NCBI GenBank assembly: GCA_045597645.1
Contig: JAZLKM010000038.1
Coordinates: 1-16,413, forward strand
From: JAKSSE01 sp045597645
Lineage (GTDB): Bacteria > Bacillota > Clostridia > Lachnospirales > Lachnospiraceae
DNA: 16,413 nucleotides
Reading direction: 5' to 3'
The position numbers were made by a program, and so were the translations under genes. Within the stretch, counting starts at the first letter, position 1. Every line of letters starts with the position of its first letter. Under the pieces are notes generated by a model, which saw only the letters and a program-made list of their open reading frames with translations, made no database searches and was not told the DNA's origin. Shown here one piece after another: positions 8,616 through 16,122 of this stretch.

Positions 8616-9446
8616 ATGGTACTGGGATTATCAACTTCTCTTAATATGGACAGCCCTGAGAGCTGGGCGAAGGCTCATGTGGCAGCAGGCTGCAAGGCAG
8701 TGGTTTTTCCACTTAATTGTAACGATGATAAAGATAAGATAGCGGCGTACGCAAAAGCCGCAAAGGACAATAATCTGATAATCGCTGAGGTGGGCGTATG
8801 GAAAAATACGCTGGCAGCAGATGAAGCTGAGAAAGAGCAGAATATACAATATGCAATAGGTCAGCTTAAAATGGCAGATGAGATAGGAGCGAAGTGCTGT
8901 GTCAATATCATTGGAACTCCACACGGACCTGTCTGGGATGGCGCATACGCCAAGAATTTTTCCAAAGAGACGTGGGATGATGCGATAAAGATGATCCAAA
9001 GAATCATTGATGAAGCTCAGCCTACTAATACAAAGTACACTATTGAGACTATGCCTTGGATGTATCCGAGCAGCCCAGATGAGTATGTAAGGATGATTAA
9101 TGAGGTGAACCGAGATGCATTTGGTGTACATCTTGACTTTATCAACATGATTAACAGCGCAGACAGGTATTTCTTCTCGGATGACTTTATGGATGATTGC
9201 TTTGCAAAGCTCAAGGGCCGCATAATTAGCTGCCATCTAAAGGACGTGATGCTTCGACCGGAGTATACCTTCCAGCTTAAGGAGTGCGCGTGCGGAGAGG
9301 GCAGCATTAACCTTAAGAAATATGCGCAGCTGGCATCTATAGAGAATCCCAGTATGCCTATGATAATAGAGCACTTGGCCTCTGACGAAGCATATATGGA
9401 AAGCATCAAGTACACCAAGGAGCTTCTGGCAGAGTATCTGGTATAG
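8616..9446 (+). CDS. Sugar phosphate isomerase/epimerase (xylose isomerase-like TIM barrel)
   Basis: The 276-residue protein is of the AP_endonuc_2 / xylose-isomerase-like TIM-barrel family, which includes tagatose, allulose and inosose epimerases/isomerases. The expected metal ligands are visible at strand ends: Glu144 (YTIETMPW), Asp174 (VHLDFINM), His207 (SCHLKDV) and Glu252 (IIEHL). A divalent-metal, base-mediated C2/C3 epimerisation or aldose-ketose isomerisation is therefore likely; substrate unknown. AGGAGGTG (8603-8610) lies five bases before the ATG, the best ribosome site of the cluster. It follows the FMN-like gene by 18 bases and precedes a polyol-phosphate dehydrogenase, consistent with sugar interconversion. 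Confidence 0.85.
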   Translation: MVLGLSTSLNMDSPESWAKAHVAAGCKAVVFPLNCNDDKDKIAAYAKAAKDNNLIIAEVGVWKNTLAADEAEKEQNIQYAIGQLKMADEIGAKCCVNIIGTPHGPVWDGAYAKNFSKETWDDAIKMIQRIIDEAQPTNTKYTIETMPWMYPSSPDEYVRMINEVNRDAFGVHLDFINMINSADRYFFSDDFMDDCFAKLKGRIISCHLKDVMLRPEYTFQLKECACGEGSINLKKYAQLASIENPSMPMIIEHLASDEAYMESIKYTKELLAEYLV

Positions 9447-9449
9447 GAT

Positions 9450-9475
9450 GTGTGCTGTCATATGTGACGGCATGC
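9450..9475 (+). other. Intercistronic hairpin between isomerase and dehydrogenase genes
   Basis: TGCTGTCA (9453-9460), loop TATG, and TGACGGCA (9465-9472) form an 8-bp stem with one G-U pair, extendable to 11 bp with more wobble pairs. There is no U-tract, so it is not a Rho-independent terminator. It could be an mRNA-processing or stabilising hairpin, or a protein-binding palindrome, in the 64-base gap. Confidence 0.5.
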
Positions 9476-9510
9476 GGTAGGAAATTACGTGTATTAAGGT
9501 ATCAAGATTT

Positions 9511-10572
9511 ATGAAGGCACAAGTACTGCACGACATTGGAAAAATTCAATATGAGGATGCCCCGTTGCCGGAGCTATCGACAGGACAAGTGCTCGTGAAG
9601 GTGAAGGCGGCAGGCATATGTGGCTCAGATATACCTCGCATTTATGAGACGGGAGCTCATTGCCATCCTATTATACCTGGACACGAGTTCTCCGGAGAGG
9701 TGGCAGAAATAGGACCCGAAGTCGAGGCATCGTTGCTAGGAAAACGCGTGGGGGTATTTCCACTTATACCTTGCGGCAAATGTGGCCCTTGCAGGGATAA
9801 AAAGTATGAAATGTGCAGGAGCTATAACTACCTGGGGTCTAGATCTGACGGAGGATTCGCAGAGTATGTGGCCGTGCCCAAGTGGAATCTAATTGAACTG
9901 CCGGATAGTGTGACTTATGAGCAGTCGGCCATGCTGGAGCCTATGGCTGTGGCGGCGCATGCCATGAGGCGGACCTTGGAGCTAGACAAGATATCCAGAG
10001 ATAAGTCAGTGGCGGTATGTGGCTTAGGTACGATCGGCTTACTGCTTACAATGTTCCTCATAAATGAGGGCTTCGATAATCTCTATCTGCTTGGAAATAA
10101 GCAGTCACAGAAGGAAGCGATTGGCCTTCTGGGTGTAGCTGATGAGAGATTTTGCGATACAAAAAAAGAGGATGCATCCAATTGGCTGATGTCTAGAACA
10201 GACAATGCAGGCGTAGATGTCTTTTTCGAATGTGTAGGGAAATCGGAGACGATGCAGCTTGCAGTGGATATGACTTCGCCGGCAGGGATGGTAATGCTGG
10301 TGGGTAATCCGCATTCAGACATGAGTCTGGATAAGCAAGTGTATTGGAAAATACTTAGGAATCAGCTTACAATAAAAGGTACATGGAATTCGTCATATAC
10401 TACAGAACAGACGGATGACTGGCATTACGTAATCGGCTTGCTGGAATCGGGGAGAATTAGACCTGAAAGATTTATTACACATAGATATGTGCTGGCAGAC
10501 CTGCAAAATGGCTTTGAAATAATGAGAGATAAGTCAGAGGATTTTATCAAGATTATGTGTGTGGAGAAGTAA
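9511..10572 (+). CDS. Zinc-dependent polyol-phosphate dehydrogenase, GatD-like (galactitol-1-phosphate 5-dehydrogenase family)
   Basis: The 353-residue protein is a medium-chain Zn dehydrogenase. Catalytic-zinc ligands are Cys37, His58 and Glu59, with Glu143 as the fourth candidate. Structural-zinc cysteines are Cys88, 91, 94 and 102. The NAD-binding loop is GLGTIG (171-176). The run CGSDIPRIYETGAHCHPI and the later LGSRSDGGFAEY match the galactitol-1-phosphate 5-dehydrogenase (GatD) subgroup closely, rather than TarJ-type ribulose-5-P reductases. It should interconvert a ketose phosphate and a polyol phosphate with NAD(P)(H). No galactitol PTS genes are nearby. Instead it is followed, one base after its stop, by an epimerase and a cytidylyltransferase. 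That context suggests reduction to a polyol phosphate. The ribosome site (AAGG 9496-9499) is weak. Confidence 0.85.
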   Translation: MKAQVLHDIGKIQYEDAPLPELSTGQVLVKVKAAGICGSDIPRIYETGAHCHPIIPGHEFSGEVAEIGPEVEASLLGKRVGVFPLIPCGKCGPCRDKKYEMCRSYNYLGSRSDGGFAEYVAVPKWNLIELPDSVTYEQSAMLEPMAVAAHAMRRTLELDKISRDKSVAVCGLGTIGLLLTMFLINEGFDNLYLLGNKQSQKEAIGLLGVADERFCDTKKEDASNWLMSRTDNAGVDVFFECVGKSETMQLAVDMTSPAGMVMLVGNPHSDMSLDKQVYWKILRNQLTIKGTWNSSYTTEQTDDWHYVIGLLESGRIRPERFITHRYVLADLQNGFEIMRDKSEDFIKIMCVEK

Positions 10573-10573
10573 T

Positions 10574-11236
10574 ATGGATTTTAAACTGATGGCGTCGATG
10601 ATGTGCGCAAATTATGGCAATCTTGAGAAAGAAGTGCGTGAACTTGAGAAAAGCGGCGTAGATTCGCTACACATTGACATTATGGACGGGCGTTATGTAC
10701 CCAATTTTGCGATGTCATTAAATGATATGAAGTATATCCGCTCGGCAACAAAGCTTCCGTTGGACGTTCATTTGATGATAGAGCATCCCAGCACACATAT
10801 AGGGCTTTTTTTGAACAATTTGCAAAAGGGCGATACCGTGTATATTCATCCGGAGGCAGAGTATCATCCGTCAACTACATTGCAGAAGATAATTGACGCG
10901 GGTATGATACCGGGAATAGCCATAAACCCGGGAACAAGTGTTGAGACCGTCATGGAGATGCTCAGGATAGTAGATAAGGTCCTGGTAATGTCGGTGAATC
11001 CCGGAAATGCAGGCCAGATGTATTTGCCATACGTGGGACAGAAGGTGGAAAGGCTCATAGAGTTAAAACGCGAAATGGGCTTTGAACTGTTTTGGGATGG
11101 GGCCTGCAGTGCAGACAAAATCAAAAACTTTGCGCCGAAGGGTGTGGATGGATTTGTACTTGGAACGACACTTCTTTTTGACCAGAAAAGCGACTATAAA
11201 ACAATTATTGATAATATAAGAGATATGAATATATGA
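10574..11236 (+). CDS. Ketose-phosphate 3-epimerase, AlsE/Rpe family
   Basis: The 220-residue TIM barrel belongs to the ribulose-phosphate 3-epimerase family. Metal and catalytic residues are present: His33 and Asp35 (LHIDIMDG), His66 (DVHLMIEHP) and Asp175 (WDGAC), with the phosphate site in MSVNPGNAGQ (139-148) and VLGTTLLF (195-202). The DGAC and LGTTLLF segments are closer to D-allulose-6-phosphate 3-epimerase (AlsE: DGSC, VGTSGLF) than to canonical Rpe (VDGG), and the usual GFGGQ is GNAGQ. A hexulose phosphate is therefore as likely a substrate as ribulose-5-P. The frame opens with a GTG at 10559, but I prefer ATG 10574 because GGAGAAG lies just upstream and the family N-terminus then aligns. 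It is coupled to both neighbours. Confidence 0.85.
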   Translation: MDFKLMASMMCANYGNLEKEVRELEKSGVDSLHIDIMDGRYVPNFAMSLNDMKYIRSATKLPLDVHLMIEHPSTHIGLFLNNLQKGDTVYIHPEAEYHPSTTLQKIIDAGMIPGIAINPGTSVETVMEMLRIVDKVLVMSVNPGNAGQMYLPYVGQKVERLIELKREMGFELFWDGACSADKIKNFAPKGVDGFVLGTTLLFDQKSDYKTIIDNIRDMNI

Positions 11237-11952
11237 ATGTAGCAATCCTATTATCCGGTGGTACAGGGGTAAGACTTGGAGGAGACATCCCAAAGCAGTA
11301 CCTATCGCTTGATGGTAAGAGCATAATTTCATATAGCATTGACACACTGGTATCACATGAAAAAATTGATGCTATGGTCATCGTTGCAGCTATGGAGTGG
11401 AAGGGACACATTGAGAGTGACCTGCCAGTATGCGATAAGCCAATGCTATTTGCCAAGCCAGGTACCAATAGGCAGCTGTCTATTTATAATGCTTTGAAAA
11501 CTATAGAAGACCATTTGAAAAATGCATCGACAGTGTTTGTACATGACGCAGCCAGACCCTTTTTGACTGCTGAAATGATTTCCGCATGTTATAAGAAGCT
11601 TGAAGATGGATGGGATGAGTATGACGGAGTGATGCCGGTACTTCCGATGAAGGATACGGTATATATAAGTGGTGATGGGCAGCGTATAGATTCTCTATTG
11701 GATAGAAAGACTATATTTGCAGGGCAGGCACCCGAACTTTTTAAATTTGACAGATATCTGGCTGCGAATGAAGGGCTAGTTAAATCTGGAGAAATCGACA
11801 GAATCAATGGCTCGACTGAGCCGGCTATTCTTGCAGGAATGAGCATGGCGATGATTCCAGGAGATGAGAAAAACTATAAGATAACCACTGCAGATGACCT
11901 GGAGCGTGCAGGTGGCATTTTGAAAAGCGCCTATGATGCCGGAAAAGAGTAA
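11233..11952 (+). CDS. IspD/TarI-like cytidylyltransferase
   Basis: The 239-residue protein has the nucleotidyltransferase fold of the IspD/TarI family, which joins CTP to a sugar-alcohol phosphate (methylerythritol-4-P or ribitol-5-P). Seen: the CTP loop LSGGTGVRLGGDIPKQY (residues 7-23), VHDAARPF, MKDT, LLDRKTIFAGQAPELF with its conserved Arg, and the late Lys of NYKITTADDLE. The usual T-D-D-A segment is replaced by NGSTE and Q-T-P-Q by QAPE, so it is off the main line of both IspD and TarI. Its ATG overlaps the epimerase stop (ATGA), so it is translationally coupled. Context argues for activating the product of the GatD-like enzyme rather than for the MEP pathway; this is an inference. Confidence 0.82.
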   Translation: MNVAILLSGGTGVRLGGDIPKQYLSLDGKSIISYSIDTLVSHEKIDAMVIVAAMEWKGHIESDLPVCDKPMLFAKPGTNRQLSIYNALKTIEDHLKNASTVFVHDAARPFLTAEMISACYKKLEDGWDEYDGVMPVLPMKDTVYISGDGQRIDSLLDRKTIFAGQAPELFKFDRYLAANEGLVKSGEIDRINGSTEPAILAGMSMAMIPGDEKNYKITTADDLERAGGILKSAYDAGKE

Positions 11953-11966
11953 AGTTGCCATAAAAC

Positions 11967-11995
11967 TTTACGAAATGCGTAAAATGAAATACAAT
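11967..11995 (+). promoter_or_regulatory. Sigma-70-type promoter for the glmS operon
   Basis: TTTACG (11967-11972) and TACAAT (11990-11995) are exactly 17 bases apart, in the 111-base gap before glmS. Predicted transcription start is near 12002, giving a ~62-base leader that contains the hairpin at 12012-12038. Confidence 0.6.
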
Positions 11996-12011
11996 AGCCT
12001 TTATTAGTATG

Positions 12012-12038
12012 TGACGTCAGTGTTATATCACGACGTCA
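12012..12038 (+). promoter_or_regulatory. Leader hairpin upstream of glmS
   Basis: TGACGTC (12012-12018), a bulged A, GTG, a TTATAT loop, CAC and GACGTCA (12032-12038) form a 7+3 bp stem, ending 12 bases before the AAGGAG of glmS. It lacks a U-tract, and the gap is too short and dissimilar for a glmS ribozyme. It could be an operator (two GACGTC palindromes) or an RNA control or stability hairpin. Confidence 0.5.
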
Positions 12039-12063
12039 TTTGATTATACAAAGGAGAATTACT

Positions 12064-13902
12064 ATGTGTGGAATAGTTGGATTTGTAGGCAAGGAGCAGG
12101 CAGCGCCAATCCTTTTGGAGAGCCTGGCCAAGCTTGAATATAGAGGATATGACTCAGCTGGTATCGCAGTAAGAAATGAGAGCAGTGAGCCTGCTATCGT
12201 TAAGGCGAAGGGCAAGCTGAAGGAGCTGTCTGAGAAGACAAACGGTGGTAAAGCAGTGAAAGGCTCATGTGGTATAGGACATACCAGATGGGCTACCCAT
12301 GGTGAACCATCAGAGATAAATGCACATCCACATTGCAGCGATGATATGAATGTTGTAGGCGTGCACAATGGTATCATCGAGTCGTACAAGGAGATTAAAG
12401 AGAAGCTTACCCGCAAGGGATACAAGTTTTACTCACAGACTGATACAGAGGCACTTATCAAGTACATCGATTACTACTATAAGAAGTATCAGATGGGACC
12501 TATAGATGCTATCGCCAAGACCTTGGTACGTATCAGAGGCTCTTACGCGTTAGCGGTAATGTTCAAGGATTATCCAGGGGAAATTTTCGTAGCCCGCAAG
12601 GATAGCCCGATGATACTTGGTGTTGAAAATGGCGAGTCATACATCGCATCAGATGTACCAGCCATCCTTAAGTACACCAAGACGGTATACTACATCGATA
12701 ACATGGAGATGGCCAGAGTATCAGGCGGCGACATTACATTCTTCAATCTCGATGGAGATACTATTGAGAAGGAGCCTGTGACCATCACTTGGGATGCAGA
12801 GGCTGCAGAGAAGGCAGGCTTTGAGCATTTCATGATGAAGGAGATTCACGAGCAGCCCAAGGCTGTAAGAGATACCATCGCTTCAGTAGTAAAGGATGGA
12901 AAAATAGACCTGAGTGCTCTTGGAATGACAGAGGATGAGGTGAAAAATATAGGTACCGCACATATAGTGGCTTGTGGATCAGCATATCATGTGGGAGTGG
13001 CTATAAAATATGTGCTGGAGGATCTGGCTAGAATATGCACCAATGTTGATTTGGCATCAGAGTTTAGATATAGAAAGCCAATATTAAACAAGAATGATCT
13101 GGTAGTGCTAATTAGTCAGTCAGGAGAGACAGCAGATACCTTGGCTGCGCTTCGAGAGGCGAAGGACCAGGGAATCAAGACACTTGCCATCGTGAATGTA
13201 GTAGGAAGCTCTATAGCAAGAGAGGCAGACAGCGTATTCTACACCATGGCAGGACCAGAAATTGCGGTAGCTACCACTAAGGCGTATAGTACACAACTTG
13301 TAGCAGGTTACTTGCTCGCAATTTACGCAGGAAGGGTACGAGGCATTATAGATGATGCTAAGGCCTCAGAGCTTCTGGCAGAGATAGATACTATACCAGA
13401 GAAGATAGAGACAATACTTGAGGATAAGGAGCGTCTGCAGTGGTTTGCGTCGAAATTTGCAAGCGTCAACGACGTGTTCTTCCTGGGACGAGGCATCGAT
13501 TATGCAATCAGCCTTGAGGGAAGCCTCAAGATGAAGGAAATAAGCTACATTCACAGCGAGGCATATGCAGCAGGTGAGTTAAAGCATGGAACAATAAGCC
13601 TTATAGAGGACGGAACCATTGTAATAAGCGTGCTGACTCAGGATGAGCTTTTTGAAAAAATGATCAGCAACATGGTAGAGGTAAAGAGCCGAGGAGCATA
13701 TTTACTTGGCATTACAGACTATGGCAACTACACAGTGGAAGATACCTCTGACTTTACAGTATACATTCCAAAGATAGATGATCATTTTGCGCCTAGCCTT
13801 GCGGTTATACCGCTCCAGCTTTTGGGCTACTATGTCAGTGTATCAAGAGGCCTTGATGTGGACAAGCCGAGGAACTTAGCGAAGAGTGTTACCGTAGAGT
13901 AA
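12064..13902 (+). CDS. glmS: Glutamine--fructose-6-phosphate aminotransferase (isomerizing)
   Basis: The 612-residue enzyme makes glucosamine-6-P from fructose-6-P and glutamine, the entry to UDP-GlcNAc and cell-wall synthesis. The N-terminal Ntn-type glutaminase domain starts with catalytic Cys2 (MCGIVGFVG) and includes GHTRWATHGEPS. Two SIS sugar-isomerase domains follow: ACGSAYHVG and SQSGETADTL in the first, HSEAYAAGELKHG in the second. The C-terminus DKPRNLAKSVTVE is the canonical end, with the Schiff-base Lys. The longest frame starts at 12040, but ATG 12064 is correct: Cys must follow the initiator Met, and AAGGAG (12051-12056) is well spaced. It has its own promoter and heads a three-gene operon with the acetyltransferase and glmM. 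No glmS ribozyme is seen. Confidence 0.98.
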   Translation: MCGIVGFVGKEQAAPILLESLAKLEYRGYDSAGIAVRNESSEPAIVKAKGKLKELSEKTNGGKAVKGSCGIGHTRWATHGEPSEINAHPHCSDDMNVVGVHNGIIESYKEIKEKLTRKGYKFYSQTDTEALIKYIDYYYKKYQMGPIDAIAKTLVRIRGSYALAVMFKDYPGEIFVARKDSPMILGVENGESYIASDVPAILKYTKTVYYIDNMEMARVSGGDITFFNLDGDTIEKEPVTITWDAEAAEKAGFEHFMMKEIHEQPKAVRDTIASVVKDGKIDLSALGMTEDEVKNIGTAHIVACGSAYHVGVAIKYVLEDLARICTNVDLASEFRYRKPILNKNDLVVLISQSGETADTLAALREAKDQGIKTLAIVNVVGSSIAREADSVFYTMAGPEIAVATTKAYSTQLVAGYLLAIYAGRVRGIIDDAKASELLAEIDTIPEKIETILEDKERLQWFASKFASVNDVFFLGRGIDYAISLEGSLKMKEISYIHSEAYAAGELKHGTISLIEDGTIVISVLTQDELFEKMISNMVEVKSRGAYLLGITDYGNYTVEDTSDFTVYIPKIDDHFAPSLAVIPLQLLGYYVSVSRGLDVDKPRNLAKSVTVE

Positions 13903-13928
13903 TTGATATTTTAATTTGGAGAACAGAT

Positions 13929-14588
13929 ATGAAAATCGTCGATTTATACGATTTGGAGCATACAATTGCAAAGGATTATTTGAGCCAGTTCACTTATCCA
14001 TGGGAAGCCCTGAAGGGAATAAAGGATCTGATACTGACACTTGGTCCGACCTTGGGAGAAGATTACGAGGAAGTATCAGAGCATGTCTGGATACATAAGA
14101 CAGCAAAGGTGTTCCCGTCAGCATACATAGGAGAGCCCTGTATAATAGGACCTAACACCGAGGTGCGCCACTGCGCATTTATTAGAGGCTCAGCACTTGT
14201 AGGCGCAGATTGCGTAGTAGGTAACTCATGTGAGCTGAAGAACGTAATCCTATTTGACCATGTACAGACACCACATTACAACTATGTGGGCGATTCGATT
14301 CTGGGCTACTATTCGCACATGGGAGCGGGCTCAATCACTTCAAACGTAAAGTCAGACAAGCAGCTGGTAGTAGTACACAACGGCGACGAGCATATAGAGA
14401 CCGGAATTAAAAAGTTCGGAGCAATGCTTGGGGATTACGTGGAAGTGGGCTGCAACTCAGTGCTCAACCCAGGCACAGTTATCGGAAGACACTCTAATAT
14501 ATATCCAACCAGCTGCGTCAGAGGAGTATTGCCAGAAAATAGCATTCATAAGAATGATGGAACAGTTATAAAGAAAAGAGAGGACTAG
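13929..14588 (+). CDS. Stand-alone left-handed beta-helix acyltransferase, GlmU C-terminal-half-like
   Basis: The 219-residue protein has an N-terminal alpha-helical stretch (1-50) and then hexapeptide repeats of a left-handed beta helix. By eye its core lines up with the acetyltransferase half of GlmU: Arg86, Lys104, His116, Tyr119 and Asn139 fall at the positions of E. coli GlmU Arg333, Lys351, catalytic His363, Tyr366 and Asn386 (the HYNYVGD and GAGSITSN segments). The pyrophosphorylase half is missing. It would acetylate glucosamine-1-P to GlcNAc-1-P with acetyl-CoA. Homologues are often labelled UDP-GlcNAc pyrophosphorylase, a name this sequence does not support. GGAGA (13918-13922) precedes the ATG. 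It lies between glmS and glmM, 26 and 5 bases away, which strongly supports an amino-sugar role. Confidence 0.82.
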   Translation: MKIVDLYDLEHTIAKDYLSQFTYPWEALKGIKDLILTLGPTLGEDYEEVSEHVWIHKTAKVFPSAYIGEPCIIGPNTEVRHCAFIRGSALVGADCVVGNSCELKNVILFDHVQTPHYNYVGDSILGYYSHMGAGSITSNVKSDKQLVVVHNGDEHIETGIKKFGAMLGDYVEVGCNSVLNPGTVIGRHSNIYPTSCVRGVLPENSIHKNDGTVIKKRED

Positions 14589-14593
14589 TCTTT

Positions 14594-15937
14594 ATGGGAA
14601 AGTATTTTGGAACAGACGGCTTTAGAGGTGAGGCCAACAAGAACCTGACATATGAGCACGCTGTAAAGATTGGACTCTTCATTGGCTGGTACTATGGGGC
14701 CAAGCAGAATAAGAAGGCCAAGATTGTAATTGGAAAAGACACAAGAAGATCATCTTATATGTTTGAATCAGCACTTTGCACAGGCCTTACAGCTGCAGGT
14801 GCAGATGCTTATCTCATGCACGTTACCACAACACCTTCTGTAGCTTATATCACAAGTGCAGATGACTTCGACTGCGGTATCATGATAAGCGCATCTCACA
14901 ATCCATACCACGACAATGGTATCAAGCTTTTTAGCGGTAATGGTGAGAAGATGGATGAGGAGACCATCCTTGAGATAGAAGACTTTATTGACGGCAAGAC
15001 CGAGGTACCTGTAGCCACCAGAGACGTAGGCTGCACCATCGATTTCACTTCAGGTCGTGACCGCTATGTCGACCATCTCATCTCTGTATCTCGCTTTAAC
15101 TTCAAAGGTGTTAAGGTAGGACTTGATACTGCCAACGGAGCTTCATGGAGCATTGCCCAGCGCGTGTTCGAAGCACTTGGCGCCGAAATCATGATTATCA
15201 ACAATGAGCCTGATGGCTACAACATCAACAACGACTGTGGTAGTACTCACATTGAGCACCTCCAGAAATTTGTTGTAGACAATGGCCTTGATGTTGGCTT
15301 TGCATTTGATGGCGACGCTGATCGTTGCCTCGGTGTAGACGAAAAGGGTAACATCCTAACCGGAGACCATATCCTCTACATCTATGGCCACTACATGCAG
15401 GAGCGTGGCATCCTGGCCAACAACAAAATTGTTACCACTGTCATGAGCAACTTTGGTCTCTACAAGGCTCTCGACAATATCGGAATCGACTACGACAAAA
15501 CCAACGTTGGCGACAAGTACGTCTACGAAAACATGGTGCAGACCGGCAATCGCATCGGCGGCGAGCAGAGCGGCCACATCATCTTCACCAAATATGCTAC
15601 CACTGGTGATGGTATCCTTACCGCCATCAAGATGCTTGAGGTAATGCACTCTAAGAAGAAGCCTATCAGCGAGCTTGCTGCTCCTGTTGTATTCTACCCG
15701 CAGGTCCTCAAAAACGTCAGAGTCAAGAGCAAACCTGATGCTCAGAATGATCCTGATGTTCAGGCTGCTGTCCAAAAAGTAGCCGACGAACTAGGCACCG
15801 ATGGTCGCATCCTCGTTCGCGAGAGCGGCACCGAGCCTCTTATCCGTGTCATGGTCGAGGCCACCACCAACGAACTCTGCGAGCAATACGTCGATAGCGT
15901 CATCGACGTCATCAAGGCCAAGGGCCACCTCGAATAA
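14594..15937 (+). CDS. glmM: Phosphoglucosamine mutase
   Basis: The 447-residue alpha-D-phosphohexomutase converts glucosamine-6-P to glucosamine-1-P. Diagnostic features: N-terminus MGKYFGTDGFRG; phosphoserine loop ISASHNP with the active Ser101; metal loop DGDADR (239-244); sugar-binding GGEQSGH; and C-terminal phosphate-binding RESGTEPLIRVMVE. The length is normal. GAGAGGA (14578-14584), inside the end of the previous gene, serves as ribosome site, 9 bases from the ATG. Codon use changes inside the gene: all four Arg codons up to residue ~143 are AGA, whereas from residue 154 on ten of eleven are CGC/CGT and third positions become C-rich. A strong terminator follows, so it closes the operon. 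Confidence 0.97.
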   Translation: MGKYFGTDGFRGEANKNLTYEHAVKIGLFIGWYYGAKQNKKAKIVIGKDTRRSSYMFESALCTGLTAAGADAYLMHVTTTPSVAYITSADDFDCGIMISASHNPYHDNGIKLFSGNGEKMDEETILEIEDFIDGKTEVPVATRDVGCTIDFTSGRDRYVDHLISVSRFNFKGVKVGLDTANGASWSIAQRVFEALGAEIMIINNEPDGYNINNDCGSTHIEHLQKFVVDNGLDVGFAFDGDADRCLGVDEKGNILTGDHILYIYGHYMQERGILANNKIVTTVMSNFGLYKALDNIGIDYDKTNVGDKYVYENMVQTGNRIGGEQSGHIIFTKYATTGDGILTAIKMLEVMHSKKKPISELAAPVVFYPQVLKNVRVKSKPDAQNDPDVQAAVQKVADELGTDGRILVRESGTEPLIRVMVEATTNELCEQYVDSVIDVIKAKGHLE

Positions 15938-15941
15938 AACC

Positions 15942-15973
15942 AAGGGCTGTGCGACAACCGCACGGCCTTTTTT
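15942..15973 (+). terminator. Rho-independent terminator after glmM
   Basis: GGCTGTGCG (15945-15953) and CGCACGGCC (15959-15967) form a 9-bp stem with one G-U pair around loop ACAAC. It extends by wobble and A-T pairs into a run of six T (15968-15973). It lies just after the glmM stop. Confidence 0.95.
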
Positions 15974-16122
15974 ATTTCTTGGCCCTTCATGTCAGGCTGG
16001 AGCACATACACTCCACCCCTTCCATGGCACTCAGAGCCCTGCTTTCGTGAATCTGGTGGTGATTCTTATTTCGCGATGCTGCGCGCCCGGTCTCCAGTTG
16101 TCTGAGATGTGGCTTCTTAATT
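15974..16122. other. Non-coding spacer between glmM terminator and inverted repeat
   Basis: No start-to-stop frame with a ribosome site was found. Small hairpins occur, for example TGGAG/CTCCA near 15999-16015 and GAATC/GATTC at 16049-16065. The stretch is more G+C-rich than the genes upstream of glmM. I cannot assign a function. Confidence 0.4.

Noticed and set aside
9511..10572. TarJ-type ribulose-5-phosphate reductase
   Set aside because: Sequence around the zinc ligands and the LGSRSDGGFAEY segment match GatD-type enzymes instead; TarJ has a different N-terminus.
12012..12038. Rho-independent terminator before glmS
   Set aside because: The stem has an adequate length but is followed only by TTTGATTA, not a U-tract, and it lies downstream of the glmS promoter.
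11953..12063. glmS ribozyme / riboswitch
   Set aside because: The gap is only 111 bases and I do not see the conserved ribozyme core; only a simple hairpin is present.
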